A DNA stretch of 64,000 nucleotides from Eubacterium sp. (lineage in GTDB: Bacteria; Bacillota; Clostridia; Peptostreptococcales; Anaerovoracaceae). Under the pieces are notes generated by a model that was given only the letters and a program-made list of their open reading frames with translations, made no database searches and was not told the DNA's origin. This document shows, piece after piece, positions 17,564 to 26,332 of the stretch (position 1 is the stretch's first letter; every line of letters begins with the position of its first letter). The stretch lies in the NCBI GenBank assembly GCA_017511535.1, contig JAFWJS010000035.1, positions 62,001 to 126,000 of the forward strand, written 5' to 3'. Position numbers and translations under genes: made by a program.

Positions 17564-18664
17564 CTACTGCTTTGGAAGACCGGCTTCAATGTAGCCCTCA
17601 AGCTCTTCCAGCGGTATCTTTCTGAGTCCGCATTTTCCGGGTGCCTCAGGCACCACCACTGTCACGTCATCTGTCCGGACTTTTTTGTCGTTTTTCGCAT
17701 ACTCCAGTATCTTCTCCGCGGAGTATGGCACGTCGAGATCAAAGCCCATCCCGGCGAGGTCGCTTTCGATCTTACCTGCTGCGTCAAAGTCGCAGAGTCC
17801 CATTGCAAAAGCTGCTCTGGCTTCGCAGACCATTCCTCTCGCCACGGCATGTCCATGAGGGATCGCATAGTCTGACAGCTTCTCTATGCTGTGTCCGAAA
17901 GTGTGTCCGAAGTTGAGCAGCTGTCTTTCCCCTGTGTCGCGCTCGTCTTTCTCGACCACACTTTTCTTGACGGTAACGCTTCGCTCTATCACGACTTCCA
18001 GCTTATCATATACACTTTCGGTCAGTTCACCGCCGGATTCCCTGATCTCGGTCATTATCTCTTTTACAGGCGCTGCCAGTTCCATATCTCCTATCATCGC
18101 GCTCTTGTAGCTCTCAGCCGATCCATCGAGCATCTCGGAAGGGGAAAGCGTCCTGAACGTCGAGTAGTCGCACAGAACAAGAGACGGCTGCCAGAACGCG
18201 CCGCACAGGTTTTTGCCCTTGCCGAGGTCGACCGCGGTCTTTCCGCCGACGGAGCTGTCGACTGCCGCGAGATAAGTCGTAGGGATCTGGACGTATCGGA
18301 TCCCGCGGAGATATGTCGCCGCGGCGAAGCCTGCCATATCACCAGTAACGCCGCCGCCGAGCGCTATCACTACGTCGCTCCTGCTGAGCCCCGCTCTCGC
18401 GATCTGTTCAATGATGGCGCCGTACGATTCCAGATCTTTGTTCTCTTCACCCGCCGGAAACTCGATGAGGGTCACGTCAAAGCCCGCGTCTGAAAGAACC
18501 TCAGATACCGTGCCCGCGTAAAGACCCGCGACATTGCTGTCTGTTACAAGCGCCGCGTGGCAGGGACCGGTCATGTCGAGAATATATCCGGCTGCGTTTT
18601 CAAGCAGTCCTGAGCCTATTACCATTTCATATGGCCGGCCTGTTTCTATAGAAATTTTTTTCAT
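17564..18664 (-). CDS. aroB: 3-dehydroquinate synthase
   Basis: The 366-residue enzyme converts DAHP to 3-dehydroquinate in the shikimate pathway using NAD and a divalent metal. Visible motifs are IIEQIARAGLSRSDVVIALGGGVTGDMAGFAAATYLRGIRYVQIPTTYLAAVDSSVGGKTAVDLGKGKNL and the metal ligands in LLNFGHTFGHSIE and IPHGHAVARGM. The ATG at 18664 has GAGGT upstream; a start at 18709 would add 15 unrelated residues. No other shikimate gene is nearby. Confidence 0.95.
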   Translation of the reverse strand: MKKISIETGRPYEMVIGSGLLENAAGYILDMTGPCHAALVTDSNVAGLYAGTVSEVLSDAGFDVTLIEFPAGEENKDLESYGAIIEQIARAGLSRSDVVIALGGGVTGDMAGFAAATYLRGIRYVQIPTTYLAAVDSSVGGKTAVDLGKGKNLCGAFWQPSLVLCDYSTFRTLSPSEMLDGSAESYKSAMIGDMELAAPVKEIMTEIRESGGELTESVYDKLEVVIERSVTVKKSVVEKDERDTGERQLLNFGHTFGHSIEKLSDYAIPHGHAVARGMVCEARAAFAMGLCDFDAAGKIESDLAGMGFDLDVPYSAEKILEYAKNDKKVRTDDVTVVVPEAPGKCGLRKIPLEELEGYIEAGLPKQ

Positions 18665-18740
18665 ATGAAAGACCTCTATGATATAATACTGATGTACCGA
18701 TTTTATCATAATTATATGTGTTTTTCAAAAAAGGGCAGTA

Positions 18741-19466
18741 ATGGGGAGATATAAGAAAGCGCTTACGGCGCTGATAGTTATTATTGTTGTTTTTGCCGCG
18801 GCTGTAGTGGGCATGTCGTACTGGATAAACCGCACGATGATAGACCGCGGCGTTGAATATACGGTCACATCGCAGACTTCAGAGAAGATCAGGATCGATG
18901 CTGAGGAGAAGGCCAGGATAAAGGAGCTGGACCCGGAATGCGCGATCGTGCTCGGGGCGGGCCTGAACGATCCGGAGACTCCGTCTATGATGCTCAAGGA
19001 CAGGCTGGACCTGGCGGTGTATATGTACAGACATAAGCTTGTCCCGAAGCTCCTGCTCACAGGAGACAACGGGCAGGTACATCATAACGAGATACACGTG
19101 ATGCTTAATTACTGTCTGGACGCCGGCGTTCCGTCGGAAGATATATTCTGCGATCACGCGGGATTCTCGACATATGAGAGCATGTACAGAGCAGACTATA
19201 TATTCCGCGTTGAGCGCGCGGTTGTCATCACGCAGTATTATCACCTGTTCCGGGCGCTTTGGCTTGCCGACGGCTTCGGAATAGAGGCGCTGGGAGCAGC
19301 TTCAGACCAGCAGCAGCCGTATCCGCATCAGAAGTACAGGAACGACCGCGAGAACCTTGCGAGAGTGAAGGATTATTTCATGCTCACAGTCAAGCCGAAG
19401 CCGAAATATCTGGGCGATACGTTTCCGATCACGGGAGACAGCGGCGAAGAAACTCATGGAGAATAA
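18741..19466 (+). CDS. SanA/YdcF/ElyC-family (DUF218) membrane-anchored envelope protein
   Basis: The 241-residue protein has one N-terminal membrane helix (about residues 7-27) and an outside DUF218 domain. Conserved elements are CAIVLGAGL, ML+DRLDLAVYMYRHKLVPKLLLTGD, AGVPSEDIFCDHAGFSTYESMYRA and AVVITQYYHLFRALWLADGFGIEALG. Members affect envelope permeability and vancomycin sensitivity in Gram-negatives, but the molecular activity is unknown. It is transcribed away from aroB and followed 26 nt later by an uncharacterised membrane gene. Confidence 0.85.
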   Translation: MGRYKKALTALIVIIVVFAAAVVGMSYWINRTMIDRGVEYTVTSQTSEKIRIDAEEKARIKELDPECAIVLGAGLNDPETPSMMLKDRLDLAVYMYRHKLVPKLLLTGDNGQVHHNEIHVMLNYCLDAGVPSEDIFCDHAGFSTYESMYRADYIFRVERAVVITQYYHLFRALWLADGFGIEALGAASDQQQPYPHQKYRNDRENLARVKDYFMLTVKPKPKYLGDTFPITGDSGEETHGE

Positions 19467-19492
19467 AAAGAGCAGCGGAGGCTGCCGTAACA

Positions 19493-20287
19493 ATGAGAGG
19501 AAGATTCGGAAAGGGAAAACTTGAGATCACGCCTCAGCTTGCGTTCTACGGAGTCAAGCTTGTATTCAGAGTTGCCGTCGTGATAAGTGTCTGGGCGCTG
19601 TACCTGACGCACCGTGAGCTGATAAAGGTTTATATGGAACAGCCTTTTTACAAAGGCATAACGATAATACACGTCATCTGGTTCGCCTTCATGGGCATCA
19701 TGACGCTGCACCTGCTGTCAGACACTCATATAGTCGACAGACTTACTATGGCGATAAGGAAATCCAGGGAAGATGTGTACGTCCCTGTGAAAGATTACGA
19801 CAGGCTGGAGCTTCTGGAGTATGTCCAGGATATGAATCTGAGGTCCTGGAAGGTAATGCTTGTCTGGCTCGGACTTAACGCGGTCATTGGACTTCTCTGT
19901 GTGTTTGATATATTCCACACGGAAGAGCTGCTCATGTGTACGGTGACATTCTATCTATGTGATTATATCTGCATCCTGTTTTTCTGTCCGTTCCAGACTT
20001 TCATCATGCACGACAAATGCTGCGTGAACTGCAGGATCTACGACTGGGGCCACTTCATGATGTTCACGCCCATGCTGTTCATCAAGAACTTCTACAGCTG
20101 GAGCCTGTTTTTCATGTCATGCATCGTGCTTCTTCACTGGGAGCTGATATATGCCGCTCATCCGGAGCGCTTCTGGGAAGGATCCAACAAAGTCCTCAAG
20201 TGTGTCAACTGTAAAGACAAGACCTGCCAGATAAAGAATCTGGTAAGCGGTAAAGGCCTGAAAGCAGGCGTTACAGACCGGCCTTAA
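19493..20287 (+). CDS. Uncharacterised four-helix membrane protein with paired CxxC motifs
   Basis: The 264-residue protein is of no family I can name. Hydrophobic segments lie near residues 22-45, 55-75, 122-143, 150-170 and 188-215. Two cysteine clusters are striking: CCVNCRIYDWGHFMMFTPM between helices and CVNCKDKTCQIK near the C-terminus, with HPERFWEGSN between them. This spacing could bind a metal or an Fe-S cluster, or be redox active. ATG 19493 is chosen over a longer open frame because the upstream part overlaps the previous gene in another frame. Its stop codon overlaps the stop of plsC on the opposite strand. Confidence 0.75.
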   Translation: MRGRFGKGKLEITPQLAFYGVKLVFRVAVVISVWALYLTHRELIKVYMEQPFYKGITIIHVIWFAFMGIMTLHLLSDTHIVDRLTMAIRKSREDVYVPVKDYDRLELLEYVQDMNLRSWKVMLVWLGLNAVIGLLCVFDIFHTEELLMCTVTFYLCDYICILFFCPFQTFIMHDKCCVNCRIYDWGHFMMFTPMLFIKNFYSWSLFFMSCIVLLHWELIYAAHPERFWEGSNKVLKCVNCKDKTCQIKNLVSGKGLKAGVTDRP

Positions 20288-21015
20288 GACATCATGCTGA
20301 GACCGTTCTGGATGGTCGACGGTATCTCTTTTTCTATATCCATAATATCCTGTCTGGAAAGGTCCTTCGTTTCGATCGGAGGATGGAACATGACTTTGAT
20401 CGTTGCAGGCTGATGATAACCTTTCTCCTCGAAACACTTGTAGCTCCCGGAAATAGAGACCGGCACTATAGGAGCCTTCGCCTTGGTTGCGAGCTTGAAG
20501 CTTCCTGCCTTGAATTTACCCATCTTCGGTCCGCGGCTCCTCGTTCCCTCCGGGAAGATAGCCAGGTTATACCCCTTCTTTACCAGGTCGATCCCCTCAC
20601 GCATGCTTTTCAGCGCTTCCCTGTTGTCGCCGCGCTTGATGAAGAGGCCGCGTATAAGCTTTATCCATTTACCGAGGTAAGGGACCTTCTCGAGAGAATC
20701 TTTGGCTATGAACCCTATCTGCCGTCCGTCGAGAGCGACGATAAGGGCGACGATATCCGCATAGCCCTGATGGTTTGCGATATAGACACAGCCGTCCTGC
20801 TCGGGGATGTTCTCCGGGTTCTCGACTTCAATAGTAAGGCTGAATTCATCTGCGACTTTGTTTGCCCATATCTTTATATCTTCACCTATCACTTCGCGCT
20901 CTTTTACCGGATCACCGGCTTCACGCGCTTCCAGTATGCCTTTGCTGTATCTGTCCAGACTGCTGATCGATCCAAGGACCTTGATCAGAGTCGGTATGTT
21001 TCTGAGTATTGCCAT
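20284..21015 (-). CDS. plsC: 1-acyl-sn-glycerol-3-phosphate acyltransferase (PlsC family)
   Basis: The 243-residue protein acylates lysophosphatidic acid to phosphatidic acid. The HX4D motif appears as NHQGYAD, and FIKRGDNREAL and FPEGTRSRG are the second and third acyltransferase motifs, followed by IVPVSISGSY. The N-terminus is amphipathic and lacks a clear membrane helix. CAGGAGG lies just upstream of the ATG. The last bases overlap the convergent gene at the two stop codons, with no terminator between them. Confidence 0.9.
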   Translation of the reverse strand: MAILRNIPTLIKVLGSISSLDRYSKGILEAREAGDPVKEREVIGEDIKIWANKVADEFSLTIEVENPENIPEQDGCVYIANHQGYADIVALIVALDGRQIGFIAKDSLEKVPYLGKWIKLIRGLFIKRGDNREALKSMREGIDLVKKGYNLAIFPEGTRSRGPKMGKFKAGSFKLATKAKAPIVPVSISGSYKCFEEKGYHQPATIKVMFHPPIETKDLSRQDIMDIEKEIPSTIQNGLSMMS

Positions 21016-21052
21016 CTCTCTGTCCTCCTGCCTATATTATAGCATGTGTTGT

Positions 21053-21081
21053 GCGTTTTTGGGACAGGTCGGAAAAAGACG
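21053..21081. repeat. Possible degenerate copy of the GGGACGGTTCC repeat
   Basis: A T-rich arm, GGGACAGGTCGG and an A-rich arm form an imperfect hairpin in the spacer between plsC and the next gene. Layout and bases resemble the better copies at 25063, 59975 and 60834, but the match is partial. Confidence 0.3.
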
Positions 21082-21140
21082 TTTTCACTTCAGCACGGGT
21101 ACTATATAATATAAGCAGGCATAAATAAGGAGACAAAAAT

Positions 21141-21671
21141 ATGAAATTCAAAGTAAAGATCGAAGAAGAAGACTATATACGCTATAATATTTACATCACA
21201 TTCCATTCCAAAGCCGGACGCGGCGCTCTGTTTCGGGGAAGGATATTCGGACTGGCCGTGTCGCTCCTGGCGCTTTTCATCATGTTCATCGCCGGCGCGG
21301 ATAAGATGTTCATTATGACGGAGGCAGCGTTCCTTGCGGTCTTTTCGCTTATCTGGTTCTTCGTATATCCGCATTTCGCTAAGAAGAGCATTCGGAAGCA
21401 GATCCTTAAGCTCAAGGAAGAGGGAAGACTCCCGTATGAGAGAGAAACCTTGCTCGAATTCAGGGACGACGAGATATATGAAGAGCTCGCCGATGGAACA
21501 AGGCACGTTCCTTATTCAGACATCATAAGCGTAGAGGAAAACGACGAATATATTTATCTACGGAAGGGAGTCCAGGAAGCGATACTGATACCGGAGAAGT
21601 ATCTTACAGTACCCAGGGCGACGTTCGTGGATTTCATGAAAGACAAGATCAAAGGGAAGGCAGGAGAATAG
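21141..21671 (+). CDS. YcxB-like membrane protein
   Basis: The 176-residue protein has two adjacent membrane helices (about residues 36-75) followed by a soluble C-terminal domain with the YcxB-like pattern: LLEFRDDEIYEELADGTRHVPYSDIISVEENDEYIYLRKGVQEAILIPEKYL. This part is a PH-like beta fold in related proteins. Function is unknown. It lies 7 nt before the PAP2 gene and is probably co-transcribed with it. Confidence 0.75.
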   Translation: MKFKVKIEEEDYIRYNIYITFHSKAGRGALFRGRIFGLAVSLLALFIMFIAGADKMFIMTEAAFLAVFSLIWFFVYPHFAKKSIRKQILKLKEEGRLPYERETLLEFRDDEIYEELADGTRHVPYSDIISVEENDEYIYLRKGVQEAILIPEKYLTVPRATFVDFMKDKIKGKAGE

Positions 21672-21678
21672 AGGCATT

Positions 21679-22371
21679 ATGGATAAGTACCCTGACAGCG
21701 CTGCAGTACAAGCTGACCACAGAAATACTTACTTATTGAGACTTATCATAGCCGCGGCGGCCTTTGCGGTATTTTGCCTGCTGCATTATCTCTATACAGA
21801 GGAGATGCTGGGAGACTTTGATGAGACCATCGGAGAAGCGGTAAGGAGCCTGAGAGCTCCTGCGCTGGATCCTTTTCTGAAAAATATCACGTTGCTCGGC
21901 AACTGGCAGTGCCTCGTCGGGATCGGCATAGTGATCCTGGTCATGAATCTGACCCGCTGGCGTAAGGCCGACTGTTATTACGCGATCAGTGCTGCGCTCA
22001 TCAACCTTGGATTATATCAAATACTGAAACACACGATAAAAAGACCGCGCCCCGACAGCCTTCTATGGCTGATCGAAGAGCACGGCTATTCACTTCCAAG
22101 CGGCCATTCCATGAACAGCATATTCTGTTATGGCATCATGCTGTATCTGATATGGAGGAATACGGACGATAAGAAGATCCGCACTTTCATGACTGTGCTT
22201 CTGTGTCTTATCCCTCTGCTTGTCGCGTTCTCGCGGATCTACTGCGGAGTCCATTATCCGAGCGACGTCCTCGCGGGGCTCTGCATGGGCCTCGGGATGC
22301 TTATGGTAATGACTGTCCTGATCGATGAGATCATCCTCAGGCAAACCATTTCAGGCCGAAGAAAGCGCTGA
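21679..22371 (+). CDS. PAP2-superfamily membrane phosphatase
   Basis: The 230-residue membrane protein carries the three PAP2 motifs: KHTIKRPRPD, PSGHSMNS and SRIYCGVHYPSDVLAG, with the catalytic histidines in the second and third. Such enzymes dephosphorylate lipid phosphates, including undecaprenyl pyrophosphate or phosphatidate; the substrate is not determinable here. Five to six membrane helices are apparent. Its 3' end overlaps the convergent NSS gene by 35 nt. Confidence 0.9.
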   Translation: MDKYPDSAAVQADHRNTYLLRLIIAAAAFAVFCLLHYLYTEEMLGDFDETIGEAVRSLRAPALDPFLKNITLLGNWQCLVGIGIVILVMNLTRWRKADCYYAISAALINLGLYQILKHTIKRPRPDSLLWLIEEHGYSLPSGHSMNSIFCYGIMLYLIWRNTDDKKIRTFMTVLLCLIPLLVAFSRIYCGVHYPSDVLAGLCMGLGMLMVMTVLIDEIILRQTISGRRKR

Positions 22372-23743
22372 TCTGGCCGAGCAGCACCATCACCATGACA
22401 GGCGGCACGATCCACCTTATACAGAAGTCAAAATACTTTCTCATACCGGTATGTTTACTATTAAGGGATATCTCATCGTCGAGATATCCTCTTTTTATCC
22501 ATCCGAACAGTATCGCGGCGAACAAAGCGCCTATCGGCATTATCGTTCCTTCTGACAGCAGATCAAAGGTATCGAGCCATGTGCTCTGATTGAATATCTG
22601 CGGAAAGCCGTGGCTTCCAAGTCCGTCCAGCGAAACGAAGACGCCCTCAACGAGAGCGAATAAACCGCACAGCAACGTGATCACCACTCTGTTGGAATAG
22701 TGGAAACGATGTTCGCAGATATCAAGCGAAGTGGAAACGATCGCTTCCAGAACTGAGACCGCAGATGTGATAGCGGCAATGAAGACAAGAATATAGAACG
22801 CCATGCCGAACAGAGGACCTGCCGCGCCCATGCTTGAGAACACGGTCTGAAGTGTTACGAACAGCATGCCCGGACCCTGCCTCGGATCCAGACCGGCTGC
22901 GAATACCGCCGGTATCGTGGCAAATCCCGCAAGAAGGGCTGCCAGTGTGTCTGCCAGAGGAATAAGGATCGCGCTTCTCGGAAGGTCGTCTTTTTTACTT
23001 ACATATGAGCCGTATGTGACGGTTATTCCCATGCCGAGTGAGAGCGAGAAGAACATCTGGCCGCCTGCGGATGAGATCGTGTTTATGATCCCCTTAGGCG
23101 TGAACAGCTTCCAGTCAGGAACAAGCATGAATTTCACACCTTCCATCGCGCCCGGAAGCGTAACAGCCCTCGCGATCACGATGAGCATCATAATGAATAG
23201 GGCAGGCGTCGCGACGGTTGAAAAGCGCTCTATGCCGCCCCTTATCCCCATCGCTATGATGAATATGATAAGAAGTACGAATATAACTGTATATACGGTG
23301 CTCTCCACCTGATCCTGATAGAAAGATGCAAAATACGCCTCACTGTCGGCACCGTTCACGCCCAATGGCGCGTGGAGAAGGTCTCCGAGATTAGCGACCA
23401 GATACTTGATCGTGTATCCGCCGAGCATGGAATAGAATCCGATAATGAAGAGAGGCGCTAGCCAGCCGAGCAGACCGATGAATGAAGCTCTCCGGTCCAC
23501 AGATCCATAGGCATAAAGCACGCCCTTTCCTGATTTGCGGCCGACCGCGAGCTCCTGGAGCGTCACGACCACGCCGACCAGAAATACAAGTATCAGGTAG
23601 ATCAGCAGGAAGATGAAGCCTCCGCCTTTACCCATTTTATAAGGGAACCCCCAGAGGTTCCCTAATCCGATAGCTGCGCCTACAGTAGCCATGAGGAAGC
23701 CGAAAGTGCTTCCCCACTGGCCTTTAGTGTTTTCTTTTTTCAT
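22337..23743 (-). CDS. Sodium-dependent transporter, NSS (SNF) family
   Basis: The 468-residue integral membrane protein begins with the NSS signature WGSTFGFLMATVGAAIGLGNLWGFPYKMGKGGGFIFLLIYL, where the unwound first helix binds sodium and substrate. PRSAILIPLADTLAALLAGFATIPAVFAAGLDPRQGPGMLFVTL is also typical. About eleven to twelve membrane segments are present. Members take up amino acids with sodium; the substrate cannot be read from the sequence. A Shine-Dalgarno-like AGAGGA lies upstream. Confidence 0.93.
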   Translation of the reverse strand: MKKENTKGQWGSTFGFLMATVGAAIGLGNLWGFPYKMGKGGGFIFLLIYLILVFLVGVVVTLQELAVGRKSGKGVLYAYGSVDRRASFIGLLGWLAPLFIIGFYSMLGGYTIKYLVANLGDLLHAPLGVNGADSEAYFASFYQDQVESTVYTVIFVLLIIFIIAMGIRGGIERFSTVATPALFIMMLIVIARAVTLPGAMEGVKFMLVPDWKLFTPKGIINTISSAGGQMFFSLSLGMGITVTYGSYVSKKDDLPRSAILIPLADTLAALLAGFATIPAVFAAGLDPRQGPGMLFVTLQTVFSSMGAAGPLFGMAFYILVFIAAITSAVSVLEAIVSTSLDICEHRFHYSNRVVITLLCGLFALVEGVFVSLDGLGSHGFPQIFNQSTWLDTFDLLSEGTIMPIGALFAAILFGWIKRGYLDDEISLNSKHTGMRKYFDFCIRWIVPPVMVMVLLGQISAFFGLKWFA

Positions 23744-23768
23744 GCATGTCCTCTGCTGTCTGTTTATG

Positions 23769-24845
23769 TTATCTCCACTTTATCGTATACAGTCCGCTGG
23801 CGCTCCCGGTGCTCGTGACCTTGACATAGACTTTTCTTGTCTTTCCGGTCCAGAGTCCGAAGTAATATGTCTGTTCATCATTGTTGAGCAGACAGCTCTT
23901 GGAAGCCGCGATATATTTACCGTTCTTCTTGGTCTTGTAGCGGAACGCGAATGTTACTCCGCCTGCAAGGTCGCGGTTGTTTGTGACCGCTTTGACGGTG
24001 ATCTTGCTCTTTGTCTTATTCGCTGATTTCTCTGGAAGGTCGATCCTGTACCACCTTGTGGTCTGTGCTACCGGCTCGAATATTCCCTTTGCTGCTGCCT
24101 TGCGCGCGATAGTTGACGCGCTTGATTTGGTTTCCCCGTAAGATGCGGTCTTGACGGCGGTGTAATCCGCAGTGATCTTATAAAGTTCTGACGAGCTTCT
24201 CACGCCGATGTAGTATACGCCTTTCGTCACGCCGTATGTCGTCGCGAAGCCGAGCCCCTTGATCAGATGCTCTTCACCGGACATGTAGGAGCTTCCCTTC
24301 TTCAGCTGTATCTTACTGTAACCGTGATACAGGTAGCTGGCGTCTTTAACTGACACCCTGAGTGTGCCTGTGCCCGGGACTTCTATCCTGTAGTAAAGGA
24401 TCGAGGTGTTGTCTGCGAAGCTGGTCCCGAGTCTCGGTACGCCGTTCTTAAGATCGCCGCCTGCGGAAAACTGCTGGACAGAATACGAAGCACCTTTATT
24501 GACGCCGTGCAGATACAGATAATATGTACCCTTCGTCTTTACCTGCACAGTGAACGTTTTCTGCTGACCGAGCCCGGCAAGCGCCATCTCACCGTTTACT
24601 GCCTTGTTGAGCTTATGCTTTCCGGCTTTCTGGATCTGTGCGAACACCCAGCTGTCATTGTCCTTCACGGTGATCACGGCAGTTCCGGCCTTCAGCGTCA
24701 TCTTGATCGTCTGTTCGTTTCTGGTCGTGGTGCCGCTTACTACAGATGCCGCGTGTGTCTCGTCAACAAAAAATGCGCACATCAAAAGAAGAAAGATGCA
24801 CACACAGAAAATGGTCACTGCTGACCTTGTCATTTTGTTATTCAT
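23769..24845 (-). CDS. Secreted protein of unknown function with repeated beta-rich domains
   Basis: The 358-residue product has a signal peptide (residues 1-33, cleavage near THAAS). Its mature part is beta-rich and basic with few cysteines. Three similar segments are seen, each of the form of a pre-peptidase or jelly-roll-like domain: KTFTVQVKTKGTYYLYLHG, YYRIEVPGTGTLRVSVKD and WYRIDLPEKSANKTKSKITVKA, ending in KVYVKVTSTGSASGLYTIKWR. No sorting signal, lipobox or enzyme motif is seen. A good promoter precedes it. It is likely a secreted or wall-associated protein. Confidence 0.75.
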   Translation of the reverse strand: MNNKMTRSAVTIFCVCIFLLLMCAFFVDETHAASVVSGTTTRNEQTIKMTLKAGTAVITVKDNDSWVFAQIQKAGKHKLNKAVNGEMALAGLGQQKTFTVQVKTKGTYYLYLHGVNKGASYSVQQFSAGGDLKNGVPRLGTSFADNTSILYYRIEVPGTGTLRVSVKDASYLYHGYSKIQLKKGSSYMSGEEHLIKGLGFATTYGVTKGVYYIGVRSSSELYKITADYTAVKTASYGETKSSASTIARKAAAKGIFEPVAQTTRWYRIDLPEKSANKTKSKITVKAVTNNRDLAGGVTFAFRYKTKKNGKYIAASKSCLLNNDEQTYYFGLWTGKTRKVYVKVTSTGSASGLYTIKWR

Positions 24846-24916
24846 ACTCTTCTCCCTGTGACCGCGCCCGGATACAGTCCGGTACCTTATGGCGGTCTAT
24901 TATTCCCTTACATTAA

Positions 24917-24946
24917 ATTATAGTAAACTCAATGGAAAGCGGTCAA
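24917..24946 (-). promoter_or_regulatory. Promoter of the secreted-protein gene
   Basis: Read on the minus strand, TTGACC (complement of 24941-24946) and TATAAT (complement of 24917-24922) are 18 bp apart, about 70 nt upstream of the start codon. Confidence 0.65.
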
Positions 24947-24951
24947 CCGTA

Positions 24952-24977
24952 AGAATCTGAGTTTTTCCTCAGATTCT
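24952..24977. repeat. Perfect 10-bp inverted repeat upstream of a promoter
   Basis: AGAATCTGAG (24952-24961) and CTCAGATTCT (24968-24977) are exact inverted repeats with a 6-nt loop. There is no U-tract on the right, and on the minus strand the repeat lies just upstream of the -35 box, so an operator is as likely as a terminator. Confidence 0.5.
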
Positions 24978-25062
24978 GCGATTTATCTGTACAAAACGTT
25001 AAAAAAAGCAGATATACCGTGAAAATCCCCAACATGTACGGTCAGACGGCAGCTGCGACCAC

Positions 25063-25107
25063 AAGTGTGTTTTTGTGTTTTTGGGGACGGTTCCGAAAAA
25101 CACACTT
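25063..25107. repeat. REP-like palindromic repeat (copy 1)
   Basis: A 12-bp perfect inverted repeat, AAGTGTGTTTTT with AAAAACACACTT, encloses the core GGGGACGGTTCC. The same T-run, GGGACGGTTCC, A-run unit recurs at 59975 and, inverted, at 60834. The rest of the 347-base spacer 24846-25192 holds only the two promoters and the inverted repeat listed separately. Confidence 0.8.
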
Positions 25108-25108
25108 A

Positions 25109-25136
25109 TTGACACAGTCCGAAAACAGGGTAGAAT
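25109..25136 (+). promoter_or_regulatory. Promoter of the nucleotidyltransferase gene
   Basis: TTGACA (25109-25114) and TAGAAT (25131-25136) are separated by 16 bp, starting 1 nt after the REP-like repeat. The start codon follows about 55 nt later with AAGAGGAG upstream. Confidence 0.7.
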
Positions 25137-25192
25137 GTGATAAGGGCCGTGGCCTGGATCTGCCGCGGCGAGACTTGTAAGAGGAGATTGAA

Positions 25193-26224
25193 ATGTCAGA
25201 TAACAGAGAGAAAAAGCCGATACTTCTTGTCATGGCGGCAGGAATGGGAAGCAGATACGGCGGCCTGAAGCAGATAGATCCCGTAGGGAATCACGGTGAA
25301 GTCATTCTTGATTTTTCACTTTACGACGCGATGCTCGCGGGATTCGAAAGGGTCGTTTTTGTTATAAAAGAGCAGAATGAAGAGGATTTCCGTAAACTCA
25401 TTGACGGCAGAGCGGGCAAATATCTGGACGTGAAATACGCGTTCCAGAAAATGGATGACATCCCGGAAGGATACGATATACCGGAAGACCGTGTAAAGCC
25501 GTGGGGCACGGCGCACGCAGTATACAGCGCGCGCGAATATATCGACGCGCCGTTCTGTGTGATCAACGCGGACGACTATTACGGACCGGGGGCCTTCCAG
25601 ACTATATATGAGTTCCTGGAGAGCAGGGCGGAATGTGAGGCTGAAGAGAGCGGATCATGCCCGGATGAGAAAGAGCAGTATGCGATGGTGGCATTCCAGC
25701 TGGATAAGACGCTTACCGAGAACGGCCACGTCGCGAGAGGTGTGTGTGAAGTATCAGATGAAGGGATATTGAAGACGGTGACAGAAAGAACGAAGATCAT
25801 GTGGCGGCCGGAAAGCGACGTAGACGGCGCTGCAGATGATACTTCAGAGAAAGGGCTGCCGGATGATGAAGCGCCAAGGGTACCGGCGTACACTGAAGAC
25901 GACGGGAAAACGTGGAACAGACTTTCTGAAGACACACCGGTGTCGATGAACTTCTGGGGCTTCAGCCGGTCTTTCATGGATGCGGTGGCAGACGGCATGA
26001 CCGACTTCATGGAGACAAAGTTCAGGGATGATCCCCTGAAGGCAGAATATTTCCTTCCGACTGTGGTCGAGCGCATGATAGGCAGCGGTAAAGCCGAAGT
26101 GAAAGTCCTGCGTTCATCCGACAAATGGTACGGCGTGACATATAAAGAAGATAAGGAAACTGTGGTGAATGCGCTGCAGTCGATGAAGGATAAGGGATTC
26201 TATCCGGAAAAACTCTGGAAATAG
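25193..26224 (+). CDS. Sugar-phosphate nucleotidyltransferase family protein
   Basis: The 343-residue protein begins with a nucleotidyltransferase signature, ILLVMAAGMGSRYGGLKQIDPVG (residues 9-31), followed by KPWGTAHAVYSAREYIDAPFCVINADDYYG, where the paired Asp residues bind the metal. The GT-A fold therefore looks intact. An acidic insertion of low complexity lies near residues 145-155 and 215-245. Substrate is unknown; relatives make NDP-sugars for envelope glycans. It stands alone between its own promoter and a bidirectional terminator. Confidence 0.87.
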   Translation: MSDNREKKPILLVMAAGMGSRYGGLKQIDPVGNHGEVILDFSLYDAMLAGFERVVFVIKEQNEEDFRKLIDGRAGKYLDVKYAFQKMDDIPEGYDIPEDRVKPWGTAHAVYSAREYIDAPFCVINADDYYGPGAFQTIYEFLESRAECEAEESGSCPDEKEQYAMVAFQLDKTLTENGHVARGVCEVSDEGILKTVTERTKIMWRPESDVDGAADDTSEKGLPDDEAPRVPAYTEDDGKTWNRLSEDTPVSMNFWGFSRSFMDAVADGMTDFMETKFRDDPLKAEYFLPTVVERMIGSGKAEVKVLRSSDKWYGVTYKEDKETVVNALQSMKDKGFYPEKLWK

Positions 26225-26245
26225 TCCCGGTGCATGCAATGAAAA

Positions 26246-26282
26246 AACGGAGAAGTGTGGCGAACACCTCTCCGTTATTTTT
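26246..26282. terminator. Bidirectional intrinsic terminator
   Basis: A 13-bp stem, AACGGAGAAGTGT (26246-26258) with ACACCTCTCCGTT (26264-26276), has one wobble pair, a 5-nt loop and a following T-run, with an A-run on the left. It separates the nucleotidyltransferase gene from the convergent rpsF-ssb-rpsR operon. Confidence 0.9.
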
Positions 26283-26332
26283 ATGCAGATTTCTTTTAGT
26301 CGACCCTGTCCGTTACAGGATGCGGCTTACTG

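Noticed and set aside
23744..23768. Riboswitch or T-box leader before the NSS transporter
   Set aside because: The region upstream of the minus-strand start is only 25 bp to the next gene's stop, too short for such a leader.
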